A stretch of DNA of 8,986 nucleotides from Chloroflexota bacterium (GTDB taxonomy: Bacteria; Chloroflexota; UBA6077; JACQUR01). The stretch spans positions 1-8,986 of the forward strand of contig JACQUR010000344.1 of NCBI GenBank assembly GCA_016210245.1. The letters are read 5' to 3'. The notes beneath the pieces were generated by a model, which was not told where the DNA came from, ran no database searches, and saw nothing but the letters and a program-made list of their open reading frames with translations. Within the stretch, counting starts at the first letter, position 1. Every line of letters starts with the position of its first letter. This document shows positions 5,914 to 8,986 of the stretch, piece after piece. The position numbers and the translations under genes were made by a program.

Positions 5914-6333
5914 ATGGCGACCAGACTGAGCAGCCTGCGAATACCCGACCAGACGCGCGCCGCGATCGAGCAGATTTGCCGCCACACGGGACGCGACTTC
6001 TCCAGCGTCGCCAACGAGATGCTTGCCGAAGCGGTGAAGATGCGCCGCATCCCAGGCATCGTCTTTGCCGACGGCCCGGCCGGACGGAGGGCCCGCGTCG
6101 CGGGCACCGGTATCGACGTCTTCGAGCTGATCACGACCTACCGAGCAGAGCACGAGGACTGGGAGCAACTGAAGGAGACCTACCACTGGCTCTCGGAGCA
6201 GCAACTCCGGGCCGCGCTGGCGTATGCGGCTGCGTACCCTGGCGAGATCGAGGAGCGGCTGAGGCAAGAAGAGCGCTGGACTCCGGAAGAGCTTTGGGCT
6301 ACGTACCCGTTCACCCGACCGCGTGACCGCTAG
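5914..6333 (+). CDS. RHH-DUF433 antitoxin (VapB-like), 139 aa
   Basis: The start is ATG 5914, with GAGGA (5902-5906) 7 nt upstream; an in-frame ATG at 5863 would add 17 residues with no good site. Residues 1-42 look like a ribbon-helix-helix DNA-binding segment (LSSLRIPDQTRAAIEQICRH). Residues ~46-115 are DUF433: RIPGIVFADGPAGRRARVAG, TGIDVFELITTY, then a helix-rich part with LSEQQLRAALAYAAAYPGEI. DUF433 proteins are regularly encoded just before PIN-like DUF5615 toxins and are taken as their antitoxins. The RHH segment would autoregulate the operon by binding its own promoter. The gene overlaps the next by 1 nt (TAGTG), so the two are co-translated. A TTGACA at 5845-5850 upstream may be part of the promoter, but no -10 lies at proper spacing. 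Confidence 0.85.
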   Translation: MATRLSSLRIPDQTRAAIEQICRHTGRDFSSVANEMLAEAVKMRRIPGIVFADGPAGRRARVAGTGIDVFELITTYRAEHEDWEQLKETYHWLSEQQLRAALAYAAAYPGEIEERLRQEERWTPEELWATYPFTRPRDR

Positions 6334-6683
6334 TGCGCTTCTACCTGGACGAAGACATCTCCCACCAGGTGGCGAGCATCGCGCGGGCGGGCGGCCTCGA
6401 CGTCATCAGCTCGCACGAATGCGGTCGTAATGGATTGCCGGACGAACAGCAGTTGCGCCTGGCCGCGGCAGAAGGACGATGTTTCGTGACTCGGAATCGC
6501 AACGATTTCGAGCTGTTGACCGTGCGCTTCTTTGAGGCCGGCTGGCCTCATGCCGGTGTGCTCATCGTCCAGGCTTCGTGGCCAGGGCACCGCTTCGCGG
6601 CTCTCGCGGAAGCGCTGGCGCGCTACGCTCAAGCGCATCCCGACGGCGTTCCTTCGTACGGGATCGATTTCCTGCGCCGGTGA
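6333..6683 (+). CDS. DUF5615 PIN-like toxin (VapC-like nuclease), 116 aa
   Basis: The GTG start at 6333 shares its G with the antitoxin stop TAG. The protein has the features of the Mut7-C/DUF5615 PIN-like fold: FYLDEDISHQVA at the N-terminus with the acidic cluster Asp6-Glu7-Asp8, LPDEQQLRLAAAEGRCFVTR in the middle, the following NRNDF (usually TxDxDF or TRNxxDF), and HAGVLIV near the C-terminal strand. PIN-type toxins are Mg2+-dependent RNases that cut tRNA or mRNA; activity of this subfamily is inferred rather than widely shown. The length is typical and no motif is missing, so it is probably functional. With the upstream DUF433 gene it forms a complete toxin-antitoxin module, the second in this window. 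Confidence 0.85.
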   Translation: MRFYLDEDISHQVASIARAGGLDVISSHECGRNGLPDEQQLRLAAAEGRCFVTRNRNDFELLTVRFFEAGWPHAGVLIVQASWPGHRFAALAEALARYAQAHPDGVPSYGIDFLRR

Positions 6684-6733
6684 AGGGCGCAGGAATTTCG
6701 TCAACTCCTCTCAGCAGGATTGCGTGGGCCGGG

Positions 6734-6757
6734 AGGCGGGGCGACCTCGCCCCGCCT
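6734..6757. other. Perfect 11-bp GC-rich hairpin between convergent genes
   Basis: AGGCGGGGCGA (6734-6744) and TCGCCCCGCCT (6747-6757) are perfect reverse complements separated by CC. It lies in the 157 nt between the toxin gene (plus) and the SnoaL gene (minus), which converge. There is no T-run on either side, so it is not a classical terminator, though it could stabilise or end transcripts. It may also be a dispersed GC-rich palindrome. Nothing else was recognised in this gap. Confidence 0.5.
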
Positions 6758-6840
6758 ATCCCTGGTGCCCCACGGGCTGCTGTTGCGGGGCAGGCGAGCA
6801 CGTGGGACGGTTGCCGCCCGCTGAGAGGGTGCAGGGAGGA

Positions 6841-7278
6841 CTACTGCCCACCCTGCCCTGGCCCTGGAATGACGCCGAGTTGCTGGAACATGCCGAGCGA
6901 GTCGCCGACACCAAGCTCCTCGACCACCTTGCCACCGGCGAGGCGGTAGATGGTGATCCCCGTCCACGCCAGGTGCCTCCCGGTTGGCGGGACGCCCATG
7001 AGCTCGCCCTGGTGGGTGCCCCGGGCCGTCCAGCGGACTACCACCTTGTCCCCTTCGGCGATCACCTCGTCGACGGTGGTCTCACCATCGGGCAGGCCTG
7101 CGTAGACCTGGTGGAGCAGTTCCTTGAAGGCCTCGCGGCCATGGATTGGCTGAGGCAGCACGGGGTAGGCGACGCTGATGTCGGGAGCGGCGAGCTCATC
7201 CACAATGTTCGCGCCCCCTTTCTTCCCCCAGGCTTGAACGAAGCGCCCGGCAATGGCCTTGTTGTCTTCCGTGGACAT
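6841..7278 (-). CDS. SnoaL-like polyketide cyclase / ester cyclase family protein, 145 aa
   Basis: The start is ATG 7278, with AAGGAG 5 nt upstream, the best ribosome site in the window; an in-frame ATG at 7332 is less likely. The protein follows the SnoaL/NTF2-like pattern: N-terminal helix EDNKAIAGRFVQAWGKKGGA, then HGREAFKELLHQVYAGLPDG, VDEVIAEGDKVVVRWTARGT, and HQGELMGVPPTGRHLAWTGI ending with IYRLAGGKVVEELGVGDSLG. This is a small alpha+beta barrel that binds a hydrophobic ligand in a deep pocket. Members include polyketide cyclases and epoxide hydrolases, but most bacterial singletons have no known substrate, and none is implied here. It is soluble and cytoplasmic. It stands alone between the toxin-antitoxin pair and scpA, on the same strand as scpA with 174 nt between them, so it may have its own promoter or follow trpA-scpA. 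Confidence 0.88.
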   Translation of the reverse strand: MSTEDNKAIAGRFVQAWGKKGGANIVDELAAPDISVAYPVLPQPIHGREAFKELLHQVYAGLPDGETTVDEVIAEGDKVVVRWTARGTHQGELMGVPPTGRHLAWTGITIYRLAGGKVVEELGVGDSLGMFQQLGVIPGPGQGGQ

Positions 7279-7452
7279 GGTTTCTCCTTGCATAACCAGG
7301 ATCCGGCTACCAACCAGAGCCGTTGGCTCCAATCTACCTGTCCACGCTGTTCACCTAACAACCCAATAGGCGCTCATTTCTTGCCCATTTCCCTGGCTGA
7401 GTGGCCACTGGGAGGGGTGAAGTGTCCTCGCCCCACCCCCGGCGCTGGTTGC

Positions 7453-8193
7453 TCAGGCTGCCCGCCGCACCACGATGGCGCCGAAGATCCCCTCCTGGTC
7501 CACTCGCACCAGACCGCGCTTGAGCAGCTCCAGGACCGCCAGGAAGGTGGCCACCACCTCGTCGGCGCGCTGGCCGGCGATGCCCCCCCACGAGAGGCTG
7601 GGGGATGCCTCCAGGCGTTCGAGCACCAGGGCCATGCGGGCCTCCACGGAGGCGCGCACCAGGCGCGTGACCTCGGCTGCCTTCTTCGAGCGGCGCAGCC
7701 GCTGCTCCAGCATCCGGGTCAGCACGGCGGCCAGGGCCATGGGGGCGATGGGCTCCAGCGGCGCCGGCCCGGCGGGTGCCACGACCCGGGGTGGATGGGG
7801 ATAGCAGCGCCCACCCTGCTGCTCCAGGCTCTGGAGGTACTGGGCCGCCGCCCGGAACACGCGGTACTCCTGCAACCGCGCCTCCAGCTCCTGCGCAGGG
7901 TCCTCTTCCTCGTCCGCCGCCGTCGGCTGGCCGGGCAGGATGGCCCGCGACTTGATCAGCAGCAGCTTGGCGGCCACCACCAGGAAGTCGGCCAGCAGGT
8001 CGGCGTCCAGCTCCGGCAGGGAGCGGATGTGGGCCAGGTACTGGTCGGCGACCGCGGCCAGGCTGACGGAGGTGATGGGCAGCTTGCGCTTCTCGATCAG
8101 CGTCAGCAGCAGCTCGATCGGCCCCTGGAAGCCATCCAGACGCAACTCCAGCGGGCTGGAGGTTGGAGGTTGGAGGTTGGATCCAACCTTCAA
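7453..8193 (-). CDS. scpA: Segregation and condensation protein A (kleisin of SMC-ScpAB)
   Basis: ScpA bridges the SMC heads and, with ScpB, forms the bacterial condensin that compacts and separates chromosomes. The N-terminal SMC-binding part is clear: LRLDGFQGPIELLLTLIEKR, KLPITSVSLAAVADQYLAHI, then LLADFLVVAAKLLLIKSRA. An acidic linker, a helical middle (EYRVFRAAAQYLQSLEQQGG) and the winged-helix C-terminus (VVATFLAVLELLKRGLVRVD) follow. The start is unsettled because the heptamer repeat array ends just inside the gene. TTG 8193-8191 overlaps the trpA stop (TTGA) and has a GGAGG 7 nt upstream inside the repeat, giving 246 aa with a non-family leader. TTG 8145-8143 would give 230 aa beginning at the conserved part, but with no good ribosome site. 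A 3' partial copy lies at 5260-5813. Confidence 0.92.
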   Translation of the reverse strand: MKVGSNLQPPTSSPLELRLDGFQGPIELLLTLIEKRKLPITSVSLAAVADQYLAHIRSLPELDADLLADFLVVAAKLLLIKSRAILPGQPTAADEEEDPAQELEARLQEYRVFRAAAQYLQSLEQQGGRCYPHPPRVVAPAGPAPLEPIAPMALAAVLTRMLEQRLRRSKKAAEVTRLVRASVEARMALVLERLEASPSLSWGGIAGQRADEVVATFLAVLELLKRGLVRVDQEGIFGAIVVRRAA

Positions 8194-8234
8194 CCTCCAA
8201 CCTCCAACCCGCCTCCACCTCCAACCTCCAACCC
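8157..8234. repeat. Inverted heptamer (GGAGGTT) repeat array at the trpA/scpA junction
   Basis: Three GGAGGTT units (8158-8178) lead to GGATCC (8179-8184), then inverted units AACCTTC and AACCTCC. Positions 8157-8206 form a 50-bp palindrome with one mismatch (8173/8190, a G-T pair). A further block of CCTCC/AACC units runs to 8234, interrupted by CCGCCTCCACC. The array encodes the last residues of TrpA (GLEVGGGGGLEVGG), creates its TGA stop through the single variant unit AACCTTC, and encodes the possible leader of ScpA. Similar heptamer arrays are dispersed in some Chloroflexota and metagenomic genomes, as I recall. Confidence 0.9.
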
Positions 8235-8986
8235 GGCTCCGGCCAGCTTCAGCGCCCGCACTCGCTGGGACACTGCCTCGGCGCGCTCGGCGGGCGGGGT
8301 GGTTTCGATCAGGTCGGCCAGGGCGCTGGCGACCACCACGCCGTCGGCCTGGCCGCGCAGGGCGCGCACGTGCTCCGGGCGCGAGATGCCGAAGCCGACC
8401 AGCAGCGGCACGGGGGTAGCCTCGCGGACGCGCGCCAGGAAGGGCCCCAGCCCGGTGGAGAGCGCCCCGCGGGCGCCCGTCACCCCCACCAGCGCAACGC
8501 AGTAGATGAACCCGCCGGCCAGGCTGGCGATGCGCCGGGTGCGCTCGGGCGTGCTGGTCGGGGCGACCATCAGGATGTAGTCGAGCCCCGCCTGGAGACA
8601 GGCGGCGCGCAGCGGGGCGCACTCCTCGGGCGGCAGGTCGGGCACGATCAGCCCGTCCGCCCCGGCCGCGGCCGCGGCCTGGCAGAAGGCCGGCTCGCCG
8701 TAGGCCAGGATGGGGTTGTAGTAGCTCATGAAGACGATCGGGGCGATCGCGGAGGCGGCCCGCGCGGCGCGGGCCAGACCGAGCGCCGTCTCCAACGTCG
8801 CGCCCGCTCGCAGCGCCTGCTCGTTCGCCCGCTGCAGGGTCAGGCCGTCGGCCACCGGGTCCGAGAACGGGATGCCGATCTCGAGCCCATCGGCCCCCGC
8901 CCGCAGCATGGCCGCCACCAGCTCGGGACAGGCCTCTGGGGCCGGAAACCCGGCGGTCAGGTACGGGAAGACGGCCACCTCGCCCC
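8190..8986 (-). CDS. trpA: Tryptophan synthase alpha subunit, 5' end beyond the right edge
   Basis: TrpA cleaves indole-3-glycerol phosphate to indole and glyceraldehyde 3-phosphate and passes indole through a tunnel to TrpB. The TIM barrel is well conserved: VFPYLTAGFP, then GADGLEIGIPFSDPVADG with the catalytic glutamate and aspartate (16 residues lower in number than E. coli Glu49 and Asp60 if counted from GTG 8978), PIVFMSYYNPILAYGEPAFC, GLIVPDLPPEE and LLVGFGIS. The frame is open to the window edge (GEVAVFPYLT), so the GTG at 8978 is internal and about 13 residues are missing. The natural C-terminus would end near VRALKLA; the extra GAGLEVGGGGGLEVGG is repeat-encoded. trpB is expected just upstream, outside the window. 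scpA follows in the same transcript. Confidence 0.96.
   Translation of the reverse strand, partial: GEVAVFPYLTAGFPAPEACPELVAAMLRAGADGLEIGIPFSDPVADGLTLQRANEQALRAGATLETALGLARAARAASAIAPIVFMSYYNPILAYGEPAFCQAAAAAGADGLIVPDLPPEECAPLRAACLQAGLDYILMVAPTSTPERTRRIASLAGGFIYCVALVGVTGARGALSTGLGPFLARVREATPVPLLVGFGISRPEHVRALRGQADGVVVASALADLIETTPPAERAEAVSQRVRALKLAGAGLEVGGGGGLEVGG
8191..8205 (-). promoter_or_regulatory. Repeat-derived Shine-Dalgarno and TTG start for scpA
   Basis: On the minus strand the array reads GGAGG-TT-GGAGG-TTGA. The distal GGAGG (8205-8201) is exactly 7 nt before TTG 8193-8191. That TTG overlaps the trpA stop TGA (8192-8190), a typical layout for coupled genes. This is inferred from spacing only. 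Confidence 0.4.

Noticed and set aside
6532..8505. Plus-strand 657-codon open frame
   Set aside because: It runs antisense to SnoaL, scpA and trpA, all of which have clear family matches.
7453..8622. scpA frame extended to 8622
   Set aside because: Upstream of 8193 the frame overlaps trpA in another phase and has no ScpA similarity. It is open only because of GC-rich composition.

Overview
The window is GC-rich, densely coded DNA that looks like a Chloroflexota-type (Anaerolineae/Thermomicrobia-like) chromosome or metagenome-assembled genome. This is inferred from high GC at third codon positions, frequent GTG/TTG starts, the trpA-scpA pair, a GH94-type glycoside phosphorylase and two kinds of short palindromic repeat. 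No rRNA, tRNA or CRISPR array was seen.

The two ends are ordinary chromosome. On the left, a minus-strand GH94/GH36-type glycosidase/phosphorylase gene (1-2003) runs off the left edge. On the right, minus-strand trpA (5' end beyond the window) is followed by scpA (7453-8193). trpA and scpA are joined through a heptamer repeat array that supplies the trpA stop codon and probably the scpA ribosome binding site and start.

Between them, about 2050-7450 is an accessory mosaic of small mobile-type genes and gene fragments. Left to right it holds: an orphan Trp-rich protein gene with a good terminator; the first ~36 codons of a type I restriction methylase (hsdM) with an ATA in place of its start; a complete MntA-HepT (MNT/HEPN) toxin-antitoxin pair; an unrecognised coding scrap; the C-terminus of an XRE-type antitoxin joined in frame to a second, degraded copy of the 5' end of the GH94 gene; a metallothionein-like zinc-binding protein with a truncated partner gene; a second copy of the 3' three quarters of scpA; a complete RHH-DUF433 / DUF5615 (VapBC-like) toxin-antitoxin pair; and a SnoaL-like gene.

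Both boundary genes have an internal partial copy in the same orientation as the parent. This suggests the island grew by recombination of incoming DNA carrying homologous ends, with the toxin-antitoxin pairs helping to keep it. The GH94 copy is also a natural empty site: it lacks a ~102 bp palindromic element that sits in frame in the full gene. The most notable observations are this in-frame repeat, the paired boundary-gene duplications, the repeat-built trpA/scpA junction, and the hsdM remnant read in frame into mntA.
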